Assembly (NCBI GenBank): GCA_017590115.1
Contig: JAGGNK010006448.1
Location: 4,261,595-4,325,594, forward strand
Direction of reading: 5' to 3'
Origin: Montifringilla adamsi
Taxonomy: Eukaryota > Chordata > Aves > Passeriformes > Passeridae
DNA length: 64,000 nucleotides
Below, piece after piece: positions 63,601 to 64,000 of this stretch (positions are counted from its first letter, which is position 1; each line of letters opens with the position of its first letter). Under the pieces are notes generated by a model. It ran no database searches. It was not told where the DNA came from and worked only from the letters and a program-made list of their open reading frames with translations. A program made the translations under genes and the position numbers.

Positions 63601-64000
63601 AACAACAAGGGAATGTGTTACCTGCTGGTTACCATCAGTTATAGAAAATAAGCTATTCTTACTTCTTGCTAAGCATGACACGTTTCTAATATTTTTAAAA
63701 AGTGTTCTTATATTTCTGGTTTTGTTTCTGTTCTACATTTCTAGAACCTCTACCCCTCCCCCTTCCCCATCCTTTATATTATGGTATCTTTTCATGCATA
63801 TGTTTTTATAACAAATGAGTTCTTTATAATCAGAAGAGCTTGTATCAAGTAAAAGATAAACTGCTATAAATTTTCTATTCTAATAAAACTCCTGAAATCA
63901 ACATTACACTAATCAAAAGAGGTGAGTAAACAGATAATTTTATTAGATTGTCAAAAATATGTGTTTTAGTAAGCACTAGGGAAAGAACAATTAGAGATCT
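60601..64000. other. Unique DNA, no gene recognised
   Basis: I see no supported gene or interspersed repeat. At 62421-62762 (plus) a 113-codon frame rich in serine and alanine overlaps a second open frame (62440-62721), which reflects local GC content; no domain is recognisable. The segment 60756-61007 is T-rich, giving a hydrophobic open frame without meaning. Confidence 0.5.

Overview
This 64 kb window reads as A/T-rich, gene-poor vertebrate nuclear DNA, most likely from a bird. The evidence is several fragments of CR1 LINEs with the avian CR1 3' end (the tcatagaatc / attctatgat terminal motif beside the ggttgga...gatgatctt...ggtcc block). There are no recognisable mammalian SINEs, CpG is scarce outside one island, and no open frame of convincing length exists. 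A songbird is plausible but not proven. I recognise no protein-coding gene, no functional RNA gene and no CRISPR array. The short open frames look like chance or lie inside repeats, so I call no CDS. The window could be a large intron or a gene desert.

Layout. At 1-19 kb there is mostly unique A/T-rich DNA, with a CR1 coding relic near 1.75 kb, a GC-rich tract at 12.55-12.72 kb, a CR1 3' end at 13.03 kb, a possible conserved noncoding block at 13.64-14.09 kb, a CA/TA microsatellite at 14.75 kb and a CR1 fragment at 16.04-16.26 kb. At 18.7-19.6 kb lies the oddest stretch: about 410 bp almost without G on the + strand, where the few remaining G are nearly all followed by a pyrimidine. It ends in an A13G9 purine run and is followed by another CR1 tail. 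This fits G-to-A hypermutation of a retroelement by an APOBEC-type enzyme. From 19.6 to 36.3 kb there is unique DNA with a LINE fragment of L2/CR1 type (33.76-34.01 kb) and two younger CR1 copies (30.87-31.05 kb; 35.62-36.27 kb).

At 38.33-38.61 kb is the only CpG island, with an interrupted GCA/GCG repeat, a GC box and a perfect 13-bp hairpin. It is the best candidate for a promoter or first exon, but the strand is uncertain. A 110-bp sequence containing a hairpin occurs twice, at 36.70 and 41.33 kb. From 42.6 to 64 kb there are two possible conserved noncoding blocks (42.6-43.2 and 57.2-57.7 kb), a recent ~100-bp tandem duplication (46.2-46.4 kb), a palindromic element with two tRNA-like arms (47.53-47.77 kb), a CR1 tail at 55.2 kb, homopolymer tracts at 58.6 and 59.15 kb, and a very old CR1-type reverse-transcriptase relic on the minus strand at 60.07-60.60 kb.

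No genes here act together in a pathway. The content is repeat history plus candidate regulatory DNA. Family assignments come from reading and memory of consensus patterns, without any database search.
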